Shown here: in pieces, positions 9,410-16,776 of the stretch
Numbering within the stretch: the first letter of the stretch is position 1
Layout: every line of letters starts with the position of its first letter
From: Ferrovibrio sp.
Lineage (GTDB): Bacteria; Pseudomonadota; Alphaproteobacteria; Ferrovibrionales; Ferrovibrionaceae
NCBI RefSeq assembly: GCF_002796975.1
Contig: NZ_PEKV01000017.1
Location: 1 to 37,242, forward strand
Direction: 5' to 3'
DNA: 37,242 nucleotides
Made by a program: the position numbers and the translations under genes
The notes under the pieces: model-generated
Database searches by the model: none
Told to the model about the DNA's origin: nothing
What the model saw: the letters and a program-made list of their open reading frames with translations, nothing else

Positions 9410-9951
9410 TCCGGCGTAGTTTTCTGACGCTTGCTCTGTTCGCTGCCTTTGCGCCGCTTGCTGCGAAAGCGCAGCAGACCGATCCTGAGAATACTCTGAT
9501 CATGGAACTGCGCGATGGCCGCGTGGTGATCGCCATGCGGCCCGATCTGGCGCCCAACCATGTGAAGCGTATCAAGGAGCTGACCCGCAAAGGTTTCTAC
9601 GACGGTTCGGTCTTTCATCGCGTGATCCGCGGCTTCATGGCCCAGGTCGGCGATCCGACCGGCACCGGCGGTGGTGGCTCGGGCCAGAAGTTGCGTGCCG
9701 AGTTCAGCCGCGAGCCGCATCGTCGCGGCACCGTGTCGATGGCCCGCACCAGCGACCCGAACAGCGCCGACAGCCAATTCTTCATCTGCTTCGACGAGGC
9801 ACCGCATCTGAACGGCCAGTATACCGTCTGGGGCCGGGTGGTGAGCGGCATGGAATTCGTCGATAATATTAAAAAGGGTGCGCCGGGCAGTGGCGCCGTC
9901 GCCGATCCCGACAAGATTGTCCGCATGCGCGTTGCTGCGGATGTGAAGTAA
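9406..9951 (+). CDS. Exported peptidyl-prolyl cis-trans isomerase (cyclophilin type)
   Basis: Cyclophilin of 181 aa with an N-terminal signal sequence: RR at 3-4, a hydrophobic core at 6-20 and an AKA-QQ cleavage site after residue 22. The IRRSFLT start resembles a twin-arginine motif (RRxFL), so Tat export is possible, though the h-region would also suit Sec. The catalytic-core segments FHRVIRGFMAQVGDP and SADSQFFI are present. It would speed prolyl isomerisation of periplasmic proteins. It overlaps coaD by ATGA and is followed 10 bp later by a cytoplasmic paralogue, so the two represent a tandem duplication with different locations. Confidence 0.92.
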   Translation: MIRRSFLTLALFAAFAPLAAKAQQTDPENTLIMELRDGRVVIAMRPDLAPNHVKRIKELTRKGFYDGSVFHRVIRGFMAQVGDPTGTGGGGSGQKLRAEFSREPHRRGTVSMARTSDPNSADSQFFICFDEAPHLNGQYTVWGRVVSGMEFVDNIKKGAPGSGAVADPDKIVRMRVAADVK

Positions 9952-9961
9952 GAGGTTCAAT

Positions 9962-10441
9962 ATGAGCGCCGATCTCGAAAACACCTTGTATCTCGAACTC
10001 AAAGACGGTCGTGTCACTATCGCGCTGCGGCCCGATCTGGCCCCGAAGCATGTCGAGCGCATCAAGGAACTGGTGCGGCAGAATTTCTACGACGGCCTGA
10101 AATTCCATCGTGTGATCGAGGGTTTCATGGCGCAGACCGGCGATCCGAAAGGGAATGGCACCGGCGGTTCCGGCGAGAATCTGAAGGCTGAATTCAACGA
10201 CGAACCTCATGTGCGCGGCACCTGTTCGATGGCCCGCGCCAGCAGCCCGCACAGCGCCGACAGTCAGTTCTTCATCTGCTTCGCCGATGCCCGCTTTCTG
10301 GACAAGCAGTATACCGTCTGGGGTCAGGTCACCGATGGCATGGAGCATGTCGACAAGATCAAGCGCGGCGCTGGTGGAAATGGCGAAGTGAAAGACCCGG
10401 ACAAGATCATCACGATGCGCGTCGCTGCCGACGTCGAGTGA
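9962..10441 (+). CDS. ppiB: Cytoplasmic peptidyl-prolyl cis-trans isomerase
   Basis: Cyclophilin, 159 aa, without signal peptide. It has the FHRVIEGFMAQTGDP active-site stretch (Arg and Phe/Met/Gln pocket) and SADSQFFICF. It aligns along its whole length with the upstream exported copy. An AGAGG Shine-Dalgarno lies before the ATG. It is a general folding catalyst of the cytoplasm and part of the coaD-ppi-ppi-queA-tgt run. The ends of both paralogues (DPDKI..MRVAADV) are almost identical, which supports recent duplication. Confidence 0.94.
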   Translation: MSADLENTLYLELKDGRVTIALRPDLAPKHVERIKELVRQNFYDGLKFHRVIEGFMAQTGDPKGNGTGGSGENLKAEFNDEPHVRGTCSMARASSPHSADSQFFICFADARFLDKQYTVWGQVTDGMEHVDKIKRGAGGNGEVKDPDKIITMRVAADVE

Positions 10442-10468
10442 CTGTCAGCCCTCATTGGGGCTAGATCA

Positions 10469-11518
10469 ATGCTGGTTTCCGATTTCGACTTCGAACTTCC
10501 GCCGGCGCTGATCGCCGAGCGGCCGGCCGTGCCGCGTGAAGCGGCACGTCTGCTACTGCATGTCGGCAGCATCGATCGGCGTGAGTTTACCGTGGCCGAT
10601 CTGCCGGATCTGCTGCGGCCGAATGACCTGCTGGTCTTCAACGACACGAAAGTCATTCCCGCGCGGCTCTACGGTCGTCGCGAGCGTGATCCGGAAGTCC
10701 GGGTGGAAGCCCTGCTGCTCAAGCCCATCGGTGAGCAGCGCTGGACCGCGATGGCCAGGCCGGCCAAACGGCTGAAATCCGGCGACCGCGTGCTGTTCGA
10801 CGATGGCATCGTCGCTGAGGCCATCGGCCGTGAAGACGATCAGATCGTGCTGCGCTTCGACCGTGCTGATGGAGAGCTTTTGACGGCATTGGAAGATGCC
10901 GGTGCCATGCCGCTGCCACCTTATATCGTGGCGCAGCGCAAAGCCGACGCGCAGGACAAGATCGACTACCAGACGGTATTCGCCGAAAAGACCGGTGCGA
11001 TTGCCGCGCCGACTGCCGGGCTGCATTTCACCCCGGCGCTGATCGAGACGCTGAAAGCGCGCGGTATCGGATTTGCCCGCGTCACGCTGCATGTCGGCGC
11101 AGGCACCTTCCTGCCGGTCAAGGTGGATCGCATCGAAGATCACAAGATGCATGCCGAATGGGGGGAGGTGACGGAGGAGACAGTTGCCGCGATCCGAGCC
11201 GCGAAGGCAAAAGGCGGTCGGGTGATTGCCATCGGCACGACGTCGCTGCGCCTGCTGGAAAGCGCCGCCAGAGATGGCGGCTTGAAACCCTTCCGGGGCG
11301 ACACCGATATCTTTATCACCCCGGGCTTCCGCTTTGGGGTGGCCGACGGCCTGATGACCAATTTCCACCTGCCGAAATCCACGCTGCTGATGCTGGTGGC
11401 AGCCTTCGTCGGGTTGGAAGGCCAGCGGGCGATCTATGCCCATGCGGTGCAGAAAGGCTTCCGTTTCTACTCCTACGGCGATACAAGCCTGCTGTTCAGA
11501 CAGGCCAGCCCGAGATGA
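10469..11518 (+). CDS. queA: S-adenosylmethionine:tRNA ribosyltransferase-isomerase
   Basis: Converts preQ1-modified tRNA to epoxyqueuosine-tRNA using the ribosyl group of SAM, the next step after Tgt in queuosine synthesis. At 349 aa it has the family length and hallmark stretches: [13 protein letters not shown] at the N-terminus, [35 protein letters not shown] and [12 protein letters not shown]. Its stop overlaps the start of tgt (ATGA), so the two enzymes of the same pathway are translated together. The Shine-Dalgarno is weak; the ATG was chosen because it gives the conserved N-terminus. Confidence 0.96.
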   Translation: MLVSDFDFELPPALIAERPAVPREAARLLLHVGSIDRREFTVADLPDLLRPNDLLVFNDTKVIPARLYGRRERDPEVRVEALLLKPIGEQRWTAMARPAKRLKSGDRVLFDDGIVAEAIGREDDQIVLRFDRADGELLTALEDAGAMPLPPYIVAQRKADAQDKIDYQTVFAEKTGAIAAPTAGLHFTPALIETLKARGIGFARVTLHVGAGTFLPVKVDRIEDHKMHAEWGEVTEETVAAIRAAKAKGGRVIAIGTTSLRLLESAARDGGLKPFRGDTDIFITPGFRFGVADGLMTNFHLPKSTLLMLVAAFVGLEGQRAIYAHAVQKGFRFYSYGDTSLLFRQASPR

Positions 11519-12639
11519 CGCTGAAGTTCACCGTTTCTGCCACCGATGGCGCCGCCCGCAGGGGCCGGCTTGAAACCGCGCATGGCGCGATCGACACGCC
11601 GGCCTTCATGCCCGTGGGTACGGCCGCGACCGTGAAGGCGATGACGCCGGAAGGCGTGCGGGAGACCGGCGCGCAGATCATCCTCGGCAACACTTATCAC
11701 CTGATGTTGCGACCGAGCGCCGAGCGCGTTGCCAAGCTCGGCGGGCTGCACACGTTCATGAATTGGCCCGGGCCGATCCTGACTGATTCCGGCGGATTCC
11801 AGGTGATGTCGCTGTCGCAACTCAACAAGGTCACCGAACAGGGCGTCAGCTTCCAGTCGCATATCGACGGCGCGAAATACGACCTGACACCGGAGCGCTC
11901 CATCGAAATCCAGCATCTGCTCGATGCCACGATCACCATGCAGCTGGATGAATGCGTCAAGCTGCCGGCCGACGACAAGCGCGTCTCGGAAGCGATGCAG
12001 CTCTCCCTGCGTTGGGCCGAGCGCTGCAAAGCAGCGTTTCAGCAGCGCGACGGCTACGGCCTGTTCGGCATCGTGCAGGGCGGCACCAATGGCGGCTTAC
12101 GCGAGGAGTCTGCGAAAGGCCTGATCAGAACCGGCTTCGATGGCTATGCCGTCGGCGGCCTGGCGGTGGGCGAGACGCAAGCCGAGATGTTCGCCACCCT
12201 GGACGTCACCATGCCGCATCTGCCGCAGGACCGCCCGCGCTATCTGATGGGCGTCGGCAAGCCCTCCGATCTGGTTGGCGCGGTGCAGCGCGGCATCGAT
12301 ATGTTCGACTGCGTGATGCCGACGCGCTCGGGCCGCAACGGGCAGGCTTTCACCCGGCGCGGCACCATCAACATCCGCAATGCCCGCCATGCGGAAGACC
12401 CGCGCCCCATCGATGAACATTGCCGCTGCCCGGCCTGCCGCAGTTACAGCCGCGCCTATGTGCATCATCTGGTGCGTTCGGATGAAATCCTCGGTTCGAT
12501 GCTGATGACCGCGCATAACCTGACCTATTATCAGGACGTGATGCAGGGCATGCGCGCCGCCATCGCCGAAGGCCGGCTCAACGCTTTCGCCGCCGACTTC
12601 CATGCCGGCGAGGCGAGCGGCGACATCGACCCCCTGTAG
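11515..12639 (+). CDS. tgt: Queuine/preQ1 tRNA-guanine transglycosylase
   Basis: Exchanges guanine-34 for preQ1 in tRNAs with GUN anticodons. The 374-aa protein starts at ATG 11515, overlapping the queA stop by 4 nt; the frame is open further upstream but that part lies inside queA and is not coding. Aspartates equivalent to the Zymomonas D102 and D280 are D91 ([10 protein letters not shown]) and D265 ([13 protein letters not shown]). Zinc ligands C303, C305, C308 and H334 are all present. The stop codon abuts the ATG of a 33-codon ORF (TAGATG). Confidence 0.97.
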   Translation: MTLKFTVSATDGAARRGRLETAHGAIDTPAFMPVGTAATVKAMTPEGVRETGAQIILGNTYHLMLRPSAERVAKLGGLHTFMNWPGPILTDSGGFQVMSLSQLNKVTEQGVSFQSHIDGAKYDLTPERSIEIQHLLDATITMQLDECVKLPADDKRVSEAMQLSLRWAERCKAAFQQRDGYGLFGIVQGGTNGGLREESAKGLIRTGFDGYAVGGLAVGETQAEMFATLDVTMPHLPQDRPRYLMGVGKPSDLVGAVQRGIDMFDCVMPTRSGRNGQAFTRRGTINIRNARHAEDPRPIDEHCRCPACRSYSRAYVHHLVRSDEILGSMLMTAHNLTYYQDVMQGMRAAIAEGRLNAFAADFHAGEASGDIDPL

Positions 12640-12741
12640 ATGCTATTGCGCCATTTGAAGGTTTTTGGCATCGCGGCATTCTTCGCCGCCATCGCCTATG
12701 GCCTGGCGCATCTGGCCTTCCGGATCATTTATCATTGGTGA
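12640..12741 (+). CDS. Small 33-aa membrane protein abutting tgt
   Basis: The tgt stop is immediately followed by ATG (TAGATG), opening a 33-codon frame that ends in TGA at 12739-12741. The product begins MLLRHLKVFG, contains one hydrophobic stretch of about 20 residues (8-27, Ala/Phe/Ile/Leu-rich) and ends with a short aromatic/basic tail (IIYHW). This is the composition of a single-span small membrane protein with a basic cytoplasmic N-terminus. No separate Shine-Dalgarno is needed if ribosomes terminating at tgt reinitiate. No family is recognised. It could be a chance ORF, but the exact abutment and clean transmembrane profile argue for a gene. Confidence 0.55.
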   Translation: MLLRHLKVFGIAAFFAAIAYGLAHLAFRIIYHW

Positions 12742-12753
12742 TAGTCGCTAGTC

Positions 12754-13050
12754 CTAAACGCTGAACGCGTCGTCGTCCTTGTGCAGGTGCAGGAAGCGAC
12801 CGATCTGGGTTTTCAGCGTCGCAGGATCGTAGGAGTCATTCACCTTCAGCGCTTGCAGGAACAGCTCGCGCTGCAGCGTCTGCGGCAGGTCGTTCCAGGT
12901 CAGCACCACCGCCGCACCGAGGCATTTCAGGATGTTGGTCTCCGAGACCGCGAAATGATGATCTTCCATGGCGCCACCTTCGCCTTCCCAGCGACGCAGC
13001 GCGCGGGTGAGTTGGGCATCGGTGTCAAAGCGCGCCTTGTCGTCGGCCAT
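12754..13050 (-). CDS. Conserved hypothetical protein, 98 aa
   Basis: A small soluble protein with no recognised family. It has an acidic/basic helical N-terminus, LTRALRRWEGEGG at about 15-27, then a mixed region with one cysteine (LKCLGAA) and an acidic histidine-containing end (LHLHKDDDAF). The ATG at 13050 is preferred over the TTG at 13056 because a GAGGA Shine-Dalgarno lies 6 nt before it. It begins 2 nt after the stop of the PAS protein upstream on the same strand, so the two are co-translated. It converges with the tgt run, whose last ORF ends 12 bp away. Confidence 0.7.
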   Translation of the reverse strand: MADDKARFDTDAQLTRALRRWEGEGGAMEDHHFAVSETNILKCLGAAVVLTWNDLPQTLQRELFLQALKVNDSYDPATLKTQIGRFLHLHKDDDAFSV

Positions 13051-13052
13051 TT

Positions 13053-13544
13053 TCAATCCTCGTCGTCGTAATAGGTGATGTTGATCAACTGTTCGATCTG
13101 GCCACGCTGTCCGATGGTCAGCGGCAGGGTGACCGATTCAAACTGCACGAAGCTGCGATCGACGAAATAGTAACTGCCAGCGGCGCGGAGCGGTTTCGCA
13201 TTCTCCGTCGCCCAGGACAGACCGTTGTTGAAGTCGGTATAGGCCTGCTCGCTCATGATTTCGTCGACGAATTTGCCGGTGGGATCGCGCCCGGAATACT
13301 GGCTCACCAGCGTGCCATACAGACGGATGCGGAAGCGGCGCCTGTCGTTCTCCTGCACGATTTCGTAGATCAGGACGCGCGGCAGGTAGGGGCGCAGCAC
13401 GAAGGGCGAGAAATCCGCGCGGTCAGGCGCGATACGGCCGGCGCGCTTTTCGTCCCACAGCGCGACAAGCAGGCGGAGTTCTGGACGCTGGAACCGTAAC
13501 TCGGGATCGAGGCGGAACCTGCTTTCGACGATCTGCCGGTTCAC
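13053..13544 (-). CDS. PAS_5-type domain protein
   Basis: A 163-aa protein resembling the PAS_5 (PF07310) family common in Rhodospirillales. The LLVALWDEKRAGRIAPDRADF segment is followed by FVLRPYLPRVLIYEIV, then RRFRIRLYGTLVSQYSGRDPTGKFVDEI, the typical core. Such proteins carry only the sensory fold and no output domain, and their ligand is unknown. The start is placed at GTG 13544: an excellent Shine-Dalgarno (GGAGGAGA) lies 4 nt upstream, whereas the longer frames starting at TTG 13601 or ATG 13571 have none. It forms a two-gene unit with the 98-aa protein. Confidence 0.75.
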   Translation of the reverse strand: MNRQIVESRFRLDPELRFQRPELRLLVALWDEKRAGRIAPDRADFSPFVLRPYLPRVLIYEIVQENDRRRFRIRLYGTLVSQYSGRDPTGKFVDEIMSEQAYTDFNNGLSWATENAKPLRAAGSYYFVDRSFVQFESVTLPLTIGQRGQIEQLINITYYDDED

Positions 13545-13548
13545 GGCA

Positions 13549-13556
13549 TCTCCTCC
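13549..13556 (-). promoter_or_regulatory. Ribosome binding site deciding the PAS protein start
   Basis: The minus strand reads GGAGGAGA, followed 4 nt later by GTG (13544). It sets the start of the PAS_5 protein downstream of two in-frame alternatives. Confidence 0.75.
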
Positions 13557-13623
13557 GGTTTGCTGCAGCATATACTGCAGGGCAATCGGGTACCGGGGCA
13601 ATTCGTTCTACGATAGGAGAGGT

Positions 13624-13699
13624 TGGTGAGCCCGCCGGGATTCGAACCCGGGACCTCTCGATTAAAAGTCGCTTGCTCTACCAGCTGAGCTACGGGCTC
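13624..13699 (-). tRNA. tRNA-Lys (UUU)
   Basis: A cloverleaf on the minus strand: acceptor GAGCCCG paired with CGGGCTC, D-arm GCTC..GAGC, anticodon loop CTTTTAA (UUU, Lys), T-arm CCGGG-TTCGAAT-CCCGG, discriminator A and encoded CCA (13624-13626). The anticodon stem is unusual. Positions 27-31 read AGCGA and 39-43 read TCGAG, so only the three pairs next to the loop are Watson-Crick, and the two lower pairs are A27.G43 and G28.A42. All other stems are perfect. Confidence 0.95.
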
Positions 13700-13753
13700 A
13701 CGAGGCCCTTTCCGGCAGCCCCCGAAGGCGACCTGGGCCGGAAAAGCGCCGCG

Positions 13754-13782
13754 ACCATAGGTCGTCGGCCGGTCCCCGTCAA
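13754..13782 (-). promoter_or_regulatory. Candidate promoter of tRNA-Lys
   Basis: On the minus strand TTGACG (13782-13777), a 17-bp spacer and TATGGT (13759-13754) are followed by a G+C-rich discriminator, typical of stringently controlled stable-RNA promoters. The start would lie about 48 nt before the mature 5' end. The rest of the 299-bp gap up to 13998 shows no gene I can support. Confidence 0.55.
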
Positions 13783-13998
13783 CCAGCCGGATTATCTGTT
13801 GAATGAAGCACTTAGCTCGGTTCTGAGCCGCAATCGGTGGCGACTCTGTCCGGAGGGGTCACAGGCGCCGATGCGCCGCGTTTTCGGCGGAACCCGTAGC
13901 GGCGGTTACCAAGATACAACCTTTGAGGGGCTACAAAATTCTTCGCAGTTGCGGGATAATCTCCCGGTCCGGCCCGTACAGCCCGGAGGATGAGGATC

Positions 13999-14187
13999 AT
14001 GACGAATTTCTACGTTGAAGGCGGGATTTTTAAGGATCTTGCGGACCCGGCGCCGATTGCCGGAACCGAGGAACGCTACGGCCCGTTCCCGACTGAGCAG
14101 GAAGCCGACAAGACTTGGCGTGCCCGCATGGCGGACAAGATCGACATCTGCAACCACCGCCTGCGCGTGATCAGGCGCGACGCCTGA
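13999..14187 (+). CDS. DUF4170-like small protein
   Basis: A 62-aa protein whose layout (NFYVEGGIFKD, then ERYGPFPTEQEADKTWRARM, then a C-terminal strand HRLRVI) resembles DUF4170 proteins, small alphaproteobacterial proteins of unknown function. The ATG at 13999 is preferred over ATG 13990: a GAGG Shine-Dalgarno lies correctly before 13999, whereas the GGAGG directly abuts 13990. The gene stands alone, with 148 bp to the next one. That gap contains a short inverted repeat, CCGTGA-N5-TCACGG (14267-14283). Confidence 0.7.
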   Translation: MTNFYVEGGIFKDLADPAPIAGTEERYGPFPTEQEADKTWRARMADKIDICNHRLRVIRRDA

Positions 14188-14335
14188 GTCGCCGATTCCC
14201 CCGCCGGAGTCGCGCCCGGTTCACCAGGTCTCGCCGCGCTTTCCCTGTTGCTAAGCAGTTAGCCTGCCGTGATGATTTCACGGTAGACCCTCCGATTCGG
14301 CCAATTTCGGCCGGGAGACAGGTCGAGAGAAGGCG

Positions 14336-14980
14336 ATGTTCGATCCTCACACTGCCGGTCGGCTGATTGCGAACCGGGGTGATTTGAAACGCAAAGCGGT
14401 GAATTACGCCCGCGGCCAGGACGTGCGGCTGAGCGCCGAATTGCGTGGCAAGATCGAGAAGGTGATTGTGAAGAGCCAGGCTGAATTCGAAGGTGCGGCG
14501 CGCGAGACACTGGTGACCTTAAAGGAAGCCTGGGGTTCGGCGTCGTTCAATTCGATCGGCCGCGCGCGCTATTACGAATGGATCCGCGACCTGGCGCTGG
14601 AGCTGAAGGGGCAGGGCAGCCTGTTCGGTTATCCGCTGGTCACGCTCTATGCCGATTCTTTGAAAAATCTCTGCGATGGCCTGACCAACCCGAGCCATCG
14701 CCTGCATGCCATTATCGGCCTGAATATCGACGCGCTGAATATTATCGTGCGGCGTCGCATCAGCGGGCCGGGCAGCGTGCTGGAGCGCCGCGTGGCCGAA
14801 GCCTTCCGCGAAGCCTATCTGAAGATGCGCCTGCGCCAGCCATCGGAAGTGGCGATGGAACACAAGGTGGCGGATGCGGTACGCCAGCTCGACGGCAAGC
14901 GCGAACCCGCGGTGAAATCGCCGGACCTGAAGAATACCGGCCGCGAATGGCCAGGCGGCGTGCGCCTGACGGCCGATTGA
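14336..14980 (+). CDS. Hypothetical helical protein, 214 aa
   Basis: No family is recognised. The protein is soluble, without signal peptide or membrane segment, and appears mainly alpha-helical: long amphipathic stretches at about 40-75 (KIEKVIVKSQAEFEGAARET), 85-150 and 155-195. A central segment, HRLHAIIGLNIDALNIIVRR, resembles the helical hairpin of Hpt-like or chemotaxis-associated small proteins, but no conserved phospho-accepting histidine context is evident. A GAGAAGG Shine-Dalgarno precedes the ATG. The 111-aa hypothetical gene follows after 26 bp, so the two probably share a transcript. Confidence 0.75.
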   Translation: MFDPHTAGRLIANRGDLKRKAVNYARGQDVRLSAELRGKIEKVIVKSQAEFEGAARETLVTLKEAWGSASFNSIGRARYYEWIRDLALELKGQGSLFGYPLVTLYADSLKNLCDGLTNPSHRLHAIIGLNIDALNIIVRRRISGPGSVLERRVAEAFREAYLKMRLRQPSEVAMEHKVADAVRQLDGKREPAVKSPDLKNTGREWPGGVRLTAD

Positions 14981-15006
14981 GGCCCCAGTTCTAGTGAGGC
15001 CTGGTC

Positions 15007-15342
15007 ATGGCTGATTCCGACGATCGCAACAATCCGAACGGACCGCCGGACGGCTTTAACTGGAAGCCGCAGGCGATCAAGCCGATTGCCGCCCAGGAAG
15101 TGATCGCCGAGGCGATCAAGGATGCCGACAAAAGCTATTTTTTTGAAAACTACACCAAGCAGGCCGCCAATGTGATCGCCGAGCTGCGCAAGCATGGCTA
15201 TGTGATCGTGCCCTATTATCCGACGGTGACCATGGTCAAGGCGGCGATGGACGAACTGCAGTACGGCCAGAACCGGTTCACCAATGTGGTGATGCCGATG
15301 TATCTGGCGATGATGAAGGCGGCCCCGAAATCCAAGGGCTGA
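15007..15342 (+). CDS. Hypothetical protein, 111 aa
   Basis: No family is recognised. The first 25 residues are polar and probably disordered (DDRNNPNGPPDG). The remainder appears alpha/beta: AQEVIAEAIKDADKSYFFENYTKQAANVIAEL helices, a central strand YVIVPYYP, and an amphipathic helix with MVKAAMDEL. A GAGGCCTGGTC stretch gives a weak ribosome site. The gene lies 26 bp after the 214-aa hypothetical protein and appears co-oriented with the following small genes. Confidence 0.7.
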   Translation: MADSDDRNNPNGPPDGFNWKPQAIKPIAAQEVIAEAIKDADKSYFFENYTKQAANVIAELRKHGYVIVPYYPTVTMVKAAMDELQYGQNRFTNVVMPMYLAMMKAAPKSKG

Positions 15343-15434
15343 AGCGGGGCTAACTCGGCATTAACCGCCATCTGGTATTGCAGCCGGACTGCGCTACAAT
15401 ACGGCCGAGGTTGGCTGTCTCTCTGGAGTTGAAG

Positions 15435-15635
15435 ATGAGCCGGGACAAGCTGGTGGCTTTCCTGCGCGTGGCAGGGCCCGAACGCACCGCCGAAATCCTG
15501 AAACGTCTGCCGCCGCAGGAGGCGCAGGCGGTGCAGCAGGCGCTCGACCAGAGTCCGAATATTGCCTCCAATCAGGTGGATGTCGCTGCCGACGCAGCCG
15601 CCACCTTCGTCGCCGCCGTCGCACGCAAGCGCTGA
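15435..15635 (+). CDS. Small hypothetical protein, 66 aa
   Basis: The start is set at ATG 15435, with GGAG about 6 nt upstream; a longer frame from TTG 15378 lacks a ribosome site. Residues 5-38 (LVAFLRVAGPERTAEILKRL and the following PPQEAQAVQQAL) look like the paired-helix repeats of MgtE-N or FliG-type domains, where Leu-x-Pro-x-Glu-Ala segments recur. The C-terminus is alanine-rich. The function is unknown. Its TGA overlaps the ATG of the secreted protein by one base, so the two are translationally coupled. Confidence 0.65.
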   Translation: MSRDKLVAFLRVAGPERTAEILKRLPPQEAQAVQQALDQSPNIASNQVDVAADAAATFVAAVARKR

Positions 15636-16183
15636 TGCCGGGTCAGATCCGCTGGCATGCCGTTGTGGCGGCAGGGCTGGCCCTGCTGTTGTCGGCCGAC
15701 GTAGTGGCGCAAAGCGGCCTTGGCTCGGGCAGCCGGCCAAAAAGTTCTACCAAATGCTTCAACGCACCGGAGATCGAAGCGGTTGCCATCGTGCGCGCCG
15801 GCATGGTGATCCGCGACCACGCACGTGCCTGCGCCCGTCGTGGCCATGACCGCGACCTCATCAATGTCTGGGCGGCGTTTGACAACACCAATGCGGAAGA
15901 AATGAAGCAGGCGGTCGAGGTTCGCGCCAAGGCTTTTCAGCGCAACTGGCCCGACGATCCGAATGCCGCGCAGCGCGATGCCAATGAAACCGTGGCGTCA
16001 CGCCAGCTGGTCGATTTTGCGCCGGCCGAATGTGTTGTCCTGCGCGACCTGGTCGAAAGCTTCAAGACCTGGCGGGACTATATGAAGCATGTCCGCACGG
16101 TCGAGGTGGGACAGGTGAAAATGCTGTACCGCACCTGCCCACGCCGCTCTCCCGGCGAAGTGCCGAGGTCTGAGCAGCCCTAG
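15635..16183 (+). CDS. Secreted hypothetical protein with four cysteines, 182 aa
   Basis: A hydrophobic signal sequence covers residues 8-25 with likely cleavage VVA-QS after residue 25. The mature part is mostly helical and has four cysteines (in TKCFN, RACARRG, AECVVL and YRTCPRR), enough for two disulfides, which fits a periplasmic protein. No family is recognised. Its start overlaps the stop of the 66-aa gene. Its stop shares the CTAG palindrome with the stop of the convergent OB-fold gene, so the two coding regions overlap by 4 bp with no room for a terminator between them. Confidence 0.75.
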   Translation: MPGQIRWHAVVAAGLALLLSADVVAQSGLGSGSRPKSSTKCFNAPEIEAVAIVRAGMVIRDHARACARRGHDRDLINVWAAFDNTNAEEMKQAVEVRAKAFQRNWPDDPNAAQRDANETVASRQLVDFAPAECVVLRDLVESFKTWRDYMKHVRTVEVGQVKMLYRTCPRRSPGEVPRSEQP

Positions 16184-16776
16184 TTCGCTGGCACCACGAC
16201 GATGCGGTTGTTTTCGAGCAACAGGCTGCCGGCGCGGAAGACCGACGCGCCATAAGGATCCATCTGGCCGATTGCGCGCACGCGGTCGCCGGCCTTCACC
16301 TTGGTCAGGTCGCGCCAGGCCGGACCGATCACGATCACCTGGCTTGAATTGCCGTCATTCAGCACGAAGGTTGTGGCCTGCGGGGACAGCACGGTGCCCT
16401 GGATCGTCACCGCCTTGCCGCGCGGGATTTCCGAGATTGGTACCAGCGGCGGGACATCGAAAGTCATGCTGCGCGTGGTGCCGCCCTGACTGTTACGCTT
16501 GGGCGCAGGCGCCGGGGCCGGCTTCTTCCCGTCCTTCTGCTCTGCCTGCGGCTGCGCACCGGGCTGTTGAGTCCCAGACTGTTGTGCCCCAGGCTGCGGA
16601 GCCGCGGGCTGCTGGGCAGGGGGCACGATCGGCTGGCTCTGCGGCTGCTGGGCGCGCGGATCGGCCTGTGACGGTGTTGGTGCCATTGGCTGCTGGGGCG
16701 TCACCGGCTGCTGGGCAACGACCGGCGCGGCGATCAGCAGCGCCGCGCCAAGAACGAGAAGGGGCTTCAGATGCAT
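16180..16776 (-). CDS. Exported protein with Pro/Gln linker and OB-fold-like domain
   Basis: A 198-aa protein: signal peptide (1-21, cleavage VVA-QQ), then a low-complexity Gln/Pro/Ala linker of about 70 residues with repeated QQPxA units, then a C-terminal beta-rich domain of about 90 residues starting at SMTFDVPPLVPI. The latter (GKAVTIQGTVLSPQATTFVL, VKAGDRVRAIGQM) resembles the periplasmic bacterial OB-fold. The linker suggests tethering or spanning of the envelope; the ligand is unknown. The ATG lies inside the end of the SDR gene (10-bp overlap), so expression is linked to that gene. Confidence 0.75.
   Translation of the reverse strand: MHLKPLLVLGAALLIAAPVVAQQPVTPQQPMAPTPSQADPRAQQPQSQPIVPPAQQPAAPQPGAQQSGTQQPGAQPQAEQKDGKKPAPAPAPKRNSQGGTTRSMTFDVPPLVPISEIPRGKAVTIQGTVLSPQATTFVLNDGNSSQVIVIGPAWRDLTKVKAGDRVRAIGQMDPYGASVFRAGSLLLENNRIVVVPAN

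Noticed and set aside
11158..11514. N-terminal extension of tgt
   Set aside because: It lies within queA, lacks a suitable ribosome site and is absent from the normal Tgt length; ATG 11515 gives the conserved start.
13920..13960. Promoter for the DUF4170-like gene (GATAAT at 13955-13960)
   Set aside because: There is no acceptable -35 box at 16-18 bp; TTGAGG is 26 bp away.
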